Positions 1 through 4,762 of a stretch of DNA of 5,184 bases are shown in pieces. The position numbers were made by a program, and so were the translations under genes. Positions within the stretch are counted from its first letter, which is position 1. Each line of letters opens with the position of its first letter. The notes below the pieces were generated by a model. It did not search any database and was not told where the DNA came from. It saw nothing but the letters and a program-made list of their open reading frames with translations. This stretch comes from an uncultured Clostridia bacterium (GTDB lineage Bacteria > Bacillota > Clostridia > Peptostreptococcales > Anaerovoracaceae), in NCBI GenBank assembly GCA_934277655.1, contig CAKQVC010000167.1, positions 1 through 5,184 on the forward strand. The letters are read 5' to 3'.

Positions 1-289
1 GGTGCAGGGAGGGCATTTAAAGAAGAATTACATGGCACTTCTGGATCCGTTCCGCAAGGAGGGAGATAACAAATCCAGACAACTTCTGGAAACCCTGGAA
101 ACTTTTGTTCTGGATGCCGGGATGAACAGCGGTAAAACATCGGAGTTTATGAGCATTCATACGAATACCGTTCAGTACAGACTGAAAAAGATCAATGAGA
201 TCCTTGGAGCAGAGATCACAGGTAACCGCGTCATACCGGGGCTGACCATTTCTCTGGCATTGCGGAGAATGGAGAATTTCAGTAAGTAG
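1..289 (+). CDS. PucR/CdaR-like transcriptional regulator, C-terminal part (5' end outside window)
   Basis: This is the last ~95 residues of a DNA-binding regulator; the gene enters the window from the left, so the GTG at position 2 is probably an internal valine codon and not a start. The visible part matches the C-terminal helix-turn-helix domain of PucR/CdaR-type activators. It has a lead-in of the LLDPFRKEG type (residues ~13-21 of the visible part), LLETLETFV (~28-36), and the signature recognition-helix region HTNTVQYRLKKINEILG (~53-69), ending in a helical LALRRM tail. In this family the N-terminal part senses a ligand and the C-terminal helix-turn-helix binds DNA; regulated pathways include purine catabolism, sugar diacids and others, and the fragment does not reveal which. 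The gene ends in TAG and is followed 21 bases later by a strong intrinsic terminator. No link to the downstream transporter genes is visible. The family call is firm; the ligand is unknown. Confidence 0.85.
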   Translation, partial: VQGGHLKKNYMALLDPFRKEGDNKSRQLLETLETFVLDAGMNSGKTSEFMSIHTNTVQYRLKKINEILGAEITGNRVIPGLTISLALRRMENFSK

Positions 290-310
290 TCTTGTAAATA
301 AGAAAAGAAT

Positions 311-345
311 AAAATCCGCCGCCTATTTCATGCGGCGGATTTTTT
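311..345 (+). terminator. Intrinsic terminator after the regulator gene, abutting the dus ribosome binding site
   Basis: A perfect GC-rich stem, ATCCGCCGC (314-322) pairing with GCGGCGGAT (332-340), has a 9-base loop and is followed by a T run (340-345). A-T pairs extend the stem on the outside (AAA at 311-313 with TTT at 341-343). This is a textbook Rho-independent terminator for the regulator gene. The T run ends directly before the AAAGGAG ribosome binding site of the next gene, leaving no room for a promoter between them. Confidence 0.92.
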
Positions 346-363
346 AAAGGAGTATCGACAAGC

Positions 364-1368
364 ATGAAGAAGAAGTTAAAAATTGGAAATGTGGAATTTC
401 AGACGCCTTTTTTTCTGGCGCCGCTTGCCGGCATTACAGATGGGCCTTTTCGAAAAATCTGCGGCGAAATGGGAGCCGGATTAGTGTACTCGGAGATGGT
501 CAGTGCCAAGGGGCTCTGGTACAAGGATAAAAATACGGGGAGTCTGCTTCAGATCCTGGACGGCGAAGCACCTGTTGCATATCAACTTTTCGGGCACGAA
601 CCGGAGATCATGGCGCATGCGGCACAGGAGCTGGATGCATATAAAAATGTTATTTTTGATATCAACATGGGTTGTCCGGTTCCGAAGATTGTAAAAAACG
701 GAGAAGGGTCAGCGTTGATGAAAAACCCTGAACTGGCTTATGACGTGATCAAGTCAGCGGCAGATCATACATCAAAGCCGGTTACAGTCAAAATCCGAGC
801 AGGCTGGGATGACAATGCAATCAACGCAGTAGAAGTGGCAAAAGCAGCGGAAGCTGCAGGGGCAAAGGCTGTCGCAGTTCATGGTCGTACGCGGGAGCAG
901 TTTTACAGCGGCAGGGCACGCTGGGACGTGATCGCGGATGTTAAGCGTGCGGTAAACATCCCGGTTATCGGTAATGGAGACGTGACAGATGTGACATCAG
1001 CCAGGCAGATGATGGAGCAGACCGGCTGTGATTTTATCATGATCGGAAGGGGGGCCCTTGGTAATCCATGGATCTTTTCTGCACTTTACCGGGCGTGGAA
1101 GGATGGTGCGCTTTCTGATACCTGCTCACAAACAGCGGAACAGTTAAAGCAGTATGATGTTTCTGCAACAAAAGAAGAGAAAATAAATATGATGTTGCGG
1201 CATTTTGAAGATACTGCGGCTCTAAAAGGGGAGTATGTTGCAGTCCGCGAAATGCGGAAACATGTAGGATGGTATCTGAAAGGGGTGCCGGGGGCAGCCG
1301 CATTTCGAGGCAGAATCAATCAGATTGACGATGCAAAGGCACTGCAGGAGGCAATAAGGAATATCTGA
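364..1368 (+). CDS. dusB: tRNA-dihydrouridine synthase (DusB-like)
   Basis: This cytoplasmic flavoenzyme reduces uridines in the D-loop of tRNA to dihydrouridine using FMN and NAD(P)H. The 334-residue length is normal for the family. Visible motifs are the N-terminal FMN-barrel start APLAGITD (19-26), NMGCP (101-105) with the catalytic Cys104 that protonates the uracil ring, KIRAGW (143-148), HGRTREQFYSG (173-183), the phosphate-binding GNGDV (203-207) and GRGALGNPW (228-236), and the C-terminal helical tRNA-binding domain with REMRKHVGWYLKG (295-307). The ATG start is supported by AAAGGAG (346-352) 11 bases upstream and by the N-terminus aligning with the family (short basic lead, then the barrel). 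The assignment to the DusB subgroup rests on overall motif style. In many Firmicutes a dus gene sits beside unrelated neighbours, as here. Its 3' end overlaps the convergent GIY-YIG gene by 53 bp. Expression must pass through the upstream hairpin, since only 18 bases separate that terminator from the start codon. Confidence 0.95.
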   Translation: MKKKLKIGNVEFQTPFFLAPLAGITDGPFRKICGEMGAGLVYSEMVSAKGLWYKDKNTGSLLQILDGEAPVAYQLFGHEPEIMAHAAQELDAYKNVIFDINMGCPVPKIVKNGEGSALMKNPELAYDVIKSAADHTSKPVTVKIRAGWDDNAINAVEVAKAAEAAGAKAVAVHGRTREQFYSGRARWDVIADVKRAVNIPVIGNGDVTDVTSARQMMEQTGCDFIMIGRGALGNPWIFSALYRAWKDGALSDTCSQTAEQLKQYDVSATKEEKINMMLRHFEDTAALKGEYVAVREMRKHVGWYLKGVPGAAAFRGRINQIDDAKALQEAIRNI

Positions 1369-1681
1369 CATGATTCGATCCCTGCATATGCCGGGCCTGC
1401 TCAATCAATTCCAGTTTCTTCTTACGGGAAAGCTTTTTTATCGCAGCTTCTCTGCGAAGGGCAGCTTCACGGCTGACGGCGGTTTCGTAATAGGCAAGAC
1501 GTACCGGCAGGTGGCTGCGGGTATACTTTCCACCTTTTCCGCTCTGATGAGCAGCTACACGCTTTTGGAGATGGTTCGTCCAGCCGCAGTAAAGACTGCC
1601 GTCACCACATACAAGAAGATAAACGCAGATTGTTCCCTCTCTACATGTTTTATCATTGACAAAACTGATATTCTTTTCCAT
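1316..1681 (-). CDS. GIY-YIG domain protein, UPF0213 (YhbQ/YazA-like)
   Basis: This 121-residue protein has a single GIY-YIG nuclease fold of the stand-alone UPF0213 type. Using the chosen ATG, the GIY strand is CVYLL (19-23), the YIG strand is LYCGWT (30-35), the catalytic-type Arg is R41 in LQKRVAAH, followed by SGKGGKYTR (47-55), and the metal-binding Glu is E78 in LRREAAIKKL. The family is small and widespread; its cellular role is poorly defined and nuclease activity is inferred from the fold. The ATG at 1679-1681 is preferred over an in-frame TTG at 1712-1714 because AAAGGA (1694-1699 on the complementary strand) lies 12 bases upstream of the ATG, whereas the TTG has no ribosome binding site. 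About 15 residues precede the conserved core, and a ~25-residue tail of no recognised domain follows it; the last ~17 residues are encoded antisense to the end of dus. The gene is divergent from the transporter genes. No clear promoter was recognised for it. Confidence 0.88.
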   Translation of the reverse strand: MEKNISFVNDKTCREGTICVYLLVCGDGSLYCGWTNHLQKRVAAHQSGKGGKYTRSHLPVRLAYYETAVSREAALRREAAIKKLSRKKKLELIEQARHMQGSNHVRYSLLPPAVPLHRQSD

Positions 1682-1888
1682 ATAAACAAGAGATCCTTTC
1701 CAGAATGTATACAAGATATACTATAACGATATTTTACATATGCCTTACTCTAATGATATACTTAATCATGTTAAAAATCAAACACTAATTGACTAAAAAT
1801 TAAAAACTAAGAAACAATTTTCAGAAAAACACTCAAGCAAGTCTCGAGAGAGAGAAAGAGAAAGAGAGAAAGCGAGGAGAAAAGAAAA
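1682..1888. other. Divergent intergenic region with A/T-rich half and polypurine half
   Basis: This 207-bp spacer separates the minus-strand GIY-YIG start from the first CHR gene. The left and middle part is strongly A/T-rich and holds the candidate plus-strand promoter. A short inverted repeat, ATGAT (1753-1757) and ATCAT (1765-1769) separated by 7 bases, overlaps that -10 and the expected start point and could be an operator, though arms this short may be chance. The right part (1846-1889) is a GA-rich purine tract. No small ORF with a ribosome binding site was found. Confidence 0.6.
1733..1762 (+). promoter_or_regulatory. Candidate sigma-A promoter for the CHR-NhaC genes
   Basis: TTTACA (1733-1738) and TATACT (1757-1762) each match the vegetative -35 and -10 consensus at 5 of 6 positions and are 18 bases apart. 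A TG one base before the -10 (1754-1755) makes it an extended -10. Transcription would start near 1769, giving a 5' untranslated leader of ~120 bases. The region is A/T-rich, so chance matches are likely; this is the best of the sites seen in the spacer. Confidence 0.45.
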
Positions 1889-1889
1889 A
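1846..1889 (+). repeat. GA-rich polypurine tract in the leader of the first CHR gene
   Basis: Of 44 bases only one is a pyrimidine (C at 1873). The first part is made of GA dinucleotides and GAGAAA-like units (1846-1872), and the tract then merges into the ribosome binding site AGGAG (1875-1879), 9 bases before the ATG at 1889. Such a run is a low-complexity repeat that could change length by slippage, and it leaves the start region unstructured. Any regulatory effect is inference. Confidence 0.7.
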
Positions 1890-2431
1890 TGAAAGAACTT
1901 ATTGACATTTTCTTTACTTCTGCAAGAGTCGGAGCGATGACCTTCGGTGGAGGCTACGCAATGCTCCCGATTCTGCAGAAAGAAGTAGTAGAAAAAAAGA
2001 AGTGGAATACAGAAGAAGAAATTCTTGACTACTATGCGTTGTCACAGTGCCTTCCGGGAATCATCATGGTGAATACGCTAGTATTCGTCGGACAGAAAAA
2101 GAAAGGCAAGGCAGGGGCTTTTGCCAGTGCATTAGGAGCTGTTACACCTTCTTTTATCATTATAACCATTATCGCAACGCTGCTGACGGCATTTGCAGAT
2201 GTGCCGGCAGTACAGAGTGCTTTTGCAGGAATCAGAGTATGCGTATGTGTACTGATCTTCAATTCCATCCTGAAACTCTGGAAGAGTTCCGTTGTAGATA
2301 AGAAATGTCTGGCACTGTTCATCATCATTGCCATCGGATCGCTGCTAGTGGATATCACACCGATCGCATTCGTTCTGGGTGCAGCAGTAGTCGGAATCTT
2401 AATTAAAATGTTAGGAGGTAAGAAACAATGA
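1889..2431 (+). CDS. CHR family transporter, short-chain subunit 1 ('chromate transporter')
   Basis: This is a 180-residue integral membrane protein of the CHR family (Chromate_transp domain). It corresponds to half of the long ChrA-type proteins, in which two such domains are fused. Motifs are the N-terminal FGGGYAMLP (19-27) at the end of the first membrane segment, LSQCLPG (51-57) with N62 (the family SQ-x-x-PG-P-like motif; here the residue after PG is Ile), TPSFIIITII in the next hydrophobic segment (~86-95), and AGIRV around R116. Hydrophobic stretches lie at about 10-28, 50-67, 80-102, 108-130 and 140-174. Lysine-rich loops EKKKW (35-39) and QKKKGK (69-74) suggest those sides face the cytoplasm. 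The ATG is set by AGGAG (1875-1879). The stop overlaps the next start as ATGA, so the two subunits are almost certainly translated together and form one transporter. Chromate efflux is known for some family members; the physiological substrate of this one is unknown. Confidence 0.92.
   Translation: MKELIDIFFTSARVGAMTFGGGYAMLPILQKEVVEKKKWNTEEEILDYYALSQCLPGIIMVNTLVFVGQKKKGKAGAFASALGAVTPSFIIITIIATLLTAFADVPAVQSAFAGIRVCVCVLIFNSILKLWKSSVVDKKCLALFIIIAIGSLLVDITPIAFVLGAAVVGILIKMLGGKKQ
2413..2431 (+). promoter_or_regulatory. Ribosome binding site and ATGA stop/start overlap joining the two CHR genes
   Basis: AGGAGG (2413-2418), a near-perfect Shine-Dalgarno sequence, lies inside the end of the first CHR gene and 9 bases before the second gene's ATG (2428). 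The first gene's TGA (2429-2431) overlaps that ATG by two bases (4-base overlap of the reading frames), the usual arrangement for translational coupling of partner subunits made in equal amounts. Confidence 0.9.
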
Positions 2432-3012
2432 TTTTAATCAGATTGTTTTTCGAATTCCTCAAGATCGGAATGTTCTCCGTTGGCGGCGGAATGGCAACTC
2501 TGCCTTTCCTCTATGACATGGCAGATGAAACAGGATGGTGTACGTATTCACAGATCGCTGACATGCTGGCCGTTTCCGAGTCCACACCGGGACCGATCGG
2601 GATCAACATGGCAACTTATGTCGGCTACACCATCGGGGGCATACCGGGAGCATTAGTTGCAACTTTCGGTATTATCCTTCCAGGTATTATCTTGGTTATC
2701 ATTGTAACATCAATTTTAGATAAATTCAGAAACAACCTTTATGTGGAAGGCGCTTTCTACGGCCTGAGACCGGCTTCTACAGCGCTGATCACATCAGCGG
2801 GCCTTCTGGTAGCAAAGATTACTTTCCTGAATTTAGATATTTATAAGGCAAGCGGAGCGATTGCAGATCTGCTCAACTACAAGGCAGTTATTTTCGCGGT
2901 CATCCTGCTGATTTTTACTCGCTGGGTAAAGCAGACCAAGGATCTGCATCCTGCTATATTCATCGGAATATCCGCAGTTGTAGGAATTGTGTTCTCCTTT
3001 GGTGCGGCGTAA
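2428..3012 (+). CDS. CHR family transporter, short-chain subunit 2 ('chromate transporter')
   Basis: This 194-residue membrane protein is the partner of the preceding CHR gene and is related to it along its length. Motifs are SVGGG (17-21), the signature SESTPGPIGIN (50-60) followed by MATYVGY, LPGIILVIIV (84-93), and GLRPA (112-116), whose Arg matches R116 of subunit 1. Where subunit 1 has lysine-rich loops, this protein has neutral or acidic ones (DETGW 33-37 and YTIGG 67-71). By the positive-inside rule that suggests the opposite membrane orientation, as described for paired short CHR proteins in Bacillus. The pair then makes an inverted two-domain transporter equivalent to a fused ChrA. 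The start is fixed by the ATGA overlap and the AGGAGG at 2413-2418. A 78-bp gap without a visible terminator separates it from the NhaC gene, so co-transcription is likely. The substrate is not evident from sequence. Confidence 0.92.
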   Translation: MILIRLFFEFLKIGMFSVGGGMATLPFLYDMADETGWCTYSQIADMLAVSESTPGPIGINMATYVGYTIGGIPGALVATFGIILPGIILVIIVTSILDKFRNNLYVEGAFYGLRPASTALITSAGLLVAKITFLNLDIYKASGAIADLLNYKAVIFAVILLIFTRWVKQTKDLHPAIFIGISAVVGIVFSFGAA

Positions 3013-3075
3013 GTTACAAAGATAATAATTGGGGAATTTTGGAGTCTTGTGATTATACGTATTACCTATTTATTT

Positions 3076-3082
3076 GAGGAGG
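3076..3082 (+). promoter_or_regulatory. Ribosome binding site that decides the NhaC start
   Basis: GAGGAGG lies 8 bases before the ATG at 3091. A longer in-frame reading from GTG at 3049 would place this site inside the coding sequence, would have only a weak GGAG (3041-3044) close upstream, and would add 14 residues outside the family's usual N-terminus. The ATG is therefore preferred. Confidence 0.9.
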
Positions 3083-3090
3083 AAAAGAAA

Positions 3091-4500
3091 ATGGGAGACG
3101 CGAAAGAAAGAAAAATTGTCAAGCCTTGGCAAGCCGCGGCAATGCTGATTGTAGGTATAGCCATCATCGTTGTAGGATTGCTTGTGCTTCAGGCAAACAG
3201 CAGAATCGTTCTTGCAATCGATGGCGTGGTAATGTGTTTCATGGCATGGTGCTTCGGTATCAAATATGACGACCTGCAGACCGGTATAAAAGAAACTATC
3301 ACATCAATGATCATTGCGATCTTGATCTTGCTGGCAGTTGGTGTTCTGGTAGGAACTTGGATGTCTGCAGGAACTGTACCGGTAATGATCTACTACGGAA
3401 TGAAGATCATCACACCGGGACTGTTCTTACCGATCGTATGCATTATCTGTACGATCATGTCTACAGTTGCAGGTACATCCTGGGGAACACTGGCAACGGT
3501 CGGCGTAGCATGTATGGGTGTTGCACAGGGACTTGGCGTACCCGAAGCAGCTGCAGCCGGAGCAATCGTAGTTGGTGCATTCTTTGGAGATAAGATCTCT
3601 CCGCTGTCTGACTCACCGGTAATCACGGCAACTGTATCCGAAGTGCCTTTACTTGATGGTATCAAGCATTCCTTAATTACTACTGGCCCGGCATGGCTGA
3701 TTTCACTGGTGTTCTTCTTCGTATATGGACTCAGATACAGCAACGGAACAATCAACGGCGATGTTTATAACGAAATCATCGACACAGTATCATCCAACTT
3801 TAATTTATCCATTTGGCTGTTGATTCCGGTAATTGTTGTAATCGTTATGATCCTGATGAAGAAACCAACCCTTCCGACTTTCGTATGCGGTATCATCGTA
3901 GGCGGAATCGTAAGCATGATCGCACAGGGTACAAACTTTGTAGACCTGCTCAACTACATGTACAGCGGATATGTTGGAACAACAGGTTCCGAAGTCGTAG
4001 ACTCTATGCTGACAAGAGGTGGATTTACAAGTATGCTTAGCACCATCGGACTTCTGATGGCTGCCGGAATCTTCGGTGCACCACTGAGAGCAGCAGGTGT
4101 TATAGACGTTCTGCTTGACTTCGTAAAAAAAGTTGCAAAGAACTCCAAATCCATGTCCCTTGGCGTATTACTGCTTCACGGAATCTTCTTCACGATTACC
4201 GGTGCATACTATGTATCCTATCCGGTAGTTGGCGGAATGGTAAAAGACCTTTATCCGGAATATGGCTTAGACAAGAAGAATCTGATGCGTACAATGCTGG
4301 ATACTGGTACAGGTCTGGCACCACTGGTACCGTGGTCAACAACCGGTTCCTATACAGCAACAACTTTGGGTGTATCCAACATGGCATTCCTGCCGTTCGC
4401 ACCAATGCTGTGGTTGTCCATCATCTTCTCCGTCATTATGTCTGTAACAGGACTGTTCGTGGTAAAGGCGAAAGAAGCAAAAGAACAGAAGGCTGCTTAG
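3091..4500 (+). CDS. nhaC: NhaC family Na+/H+ antiporter (or Na+-coupled organic acid antiporter)
   Basis: This 469-residue polytopic membrane protein belongs to the NhaC family of the ion transporter superfamily, with ~11-12 hydrophobic segments across the whole length. Clear signatures are STVAGTSWGT (124-133), GAFFGDKISPLSDSP (162-176), which is the NhaC hallmark with the charged Asp167 and Asp174 inside a membrane region, and a second-half motif TGTGLAPLVPWSTTG (405-419). The short basic N-terminus (KERKIVKPW) precedes the first membrane helix, and the C-terminal tail is charged (KAKEAKEQKAA). Family members exchange sodium for protons; others, such as MleN of Bacillus subtilis, swap malate plus protons for sodium plus lactate, so an organic anion or amino acid substrate is equally possible here. 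It lies 78 bp after the CHR pair in the same direction and upstream of an M20 hydrolase gene, which favours a role in metabolite exchange over general sodium resistance. That last point is inference. Confidence 0.92.
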   Translation: MGDAKERKIVKPWQAAAMLIVGIAIIVVGLLVLQANSRIVLAIDGVVMCFMAWCFGIKYDDLQTGIKETITSMIIAILILLAVGVLVGTWMSAGTVPVMIYYGMKIITPGLFLPIVCIICTIMSTVAGTSWGTLATVGVACMGVAQGLGVPEAAAAGAIVVGAFFGDKISPLSDSPVITATVSEVPLLDGIKHSLITTGPAWLISLVFFFVYGLRYSNGTINGDVYNEIIDTVSSNFNLSIWLLIPVIVVIVMILMKKPTLPTFVCGIIVGGIVSMIAQGTNFVDLLNYMYSGYVGTTGSEVVDSMLTRGGFTSMLSTIGLLMAAGIFGAPLRAAGVIDVLLDFVKKVAKNSKSMSLGVLLLHGIFFTITGAYYVSYPVVGGMVKDLYPEYGLDKKNLMRTMLDTGTGLAPLVPWSTTGSYTATTLGVSNMAFLPFAPMLWLSIIFSVIMSVTGLFVVKAKEAKEQKAA

Positions 4501-4612
4501 TCTGCTGAGAGGACTTACATATACAGACTTATATTAAGAAGATAGAATTTCGCAAAATCTGTCTGCACAGCGCACAGGAAAAAGACAAAAGCGTATTGTA
4601 TAGGATCGTAAT

Positions 4613-4684
4613 ATGATCGAAAAAGAGAAAACGCAGGATGCGGAAGATTTTGCACAGAAAAAAAGAAAAACTAAAGGCATATAA
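4613..4684 (+). CDS. Possible very small ORF, 23 residues, unknown
   Basis: An ATG at 4613 has AGGA (4602-4605) 7 bases upstream and opens a 23-codon frame ending in TAA. The peptide is highly charged and rich in Lys and Glu (starts MIEKEKTQDAED, ends KRKTKGI), with no membrane segment and no run of one amino acid that would suggest a classic attenuation leader. It ends 8 bases before the strong hairpin. An A-rich, purine-rich stretch easily gives such a frame by chance, so it is recorded only as a candidate. Confidence 0.15.
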   Translation: MIEKEKTQDAEDFAQKKRKTKGI

Positions 4685-4692
4685 AAATAATA

Positions 4693-4719
4693 CGGCCGGT
4701 GTCTATCCGACACCGGCTG
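4693..4719 (+). other. Strong GC-rich hairpin without a T run, upstream of the peptidase gene
   Basis: The stem CGGCCGGTGTC (4693-4703) pairs with GACACCGGCTG (4709-4719): eleven pairs including one G-U, with the loop TATCC. On the plus strand it is followed by seven A residues and not T residues, so it is not a normal Rho-independent terminator for nhaC. On the minus strand the following bases are T-rich (TATTATTTTTATAT), so it could stop antisense transcription. It may instead protect or delimit mRNA ends between nhaC and the peptidase gene. Confidence 0.7.
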
Positions 4720-4729
4720 CAAAAAAACC

Positions 4730-4755
4730 AGGAGACAGTTTTCAAACTGTGGAGG
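4730..4755 (+). promoter_or_regulatory. Palindrome framed by two Shine-Dalgarno-like sequences before the peptidase start
   Basis: ACAGTTT (4735-4741) and AAACTGT (4744-4750) form an inverted repeat able to fold as a small hairpin. AGGAG (4730-4734) lies directly before it and GGAGG (4751-4755) directly after it; the latter is 7 bases from the ATG at 4763 and is the working ribosome binding site. The position suggests an influence on ribosome access or an operator, but neither is shown by sequence alone. Confidence 0.5.
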
Positions 4756-4762
4756 AAATAAA

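Larger units (their letters stand above)
4501..4762 (+). other. Spacer between nhaC and the M20 peptidase gene
   Basis: This 262-bp stretch is purine- and A-rich on the plus strand. It contains an imperfect stem, AGATAGAATTT (4540-4550) with AAAATCTGTCT (4554-4564), including one G-U pair and one mismatch and no T run; a possible 23-codon ORF (4613-4684); a strong hairpin (4693-4719); and a short palindrome against the next ribosome binding site (4735-4750). GCACAG occurs three times (4565, 4572, 4652), probably by chance. I found no convincing promoter and no typical intrinsic terminator for nhaC, so the peptidase gene may be read from the upstream transcript. Confidence 0.6.

Noticed and set aside
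1..289. A complete small regulator starting at the GTG at position 2
   Set aside because: The sequence is the C-terminal DNA-binding part of a longer PucR-like protein and begins at the window edge, so the gene is cut by the window.
1682..1714. Longer GIY-YIG protein from a TTG at 1712-1714
   Set aside because: It has no ribosome binding site upstream; AAAGGA lies between the TTG and the ATG at 1679-1681, favouring the ATG.
1370..1726. Plus-strand open frame of 118 codons starting one base after the dus stop
   Set aside because: It has no recognisable family and lies almost wholly opposite the GIY-YIG gene, whose minus-strand product shows the conserved family motifs. It is a shadow frame.
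1889..3012. A broken (frameshifted) long ChrA gene
   Set aside because: Each half has its own good ribosome binding site and start, complete motifs and an ATGA overlap; paired short CHR genes are a normal form of the family.
3049..3090. Longer NhaC protein from the GTG at 3049
   Set aside because: The strong GAGGAGG at 3076-3082 is placed correctly for the ATG at 3091, and the extra 14 residues do not belong to the usual family N-terminus.
4693..4727. Intrinsic terminator for nhaC on the plus strand
   Set aside because: The stem is strong but is followed by A residues and not T residues on this strand, so the standard mechanism does not apply.
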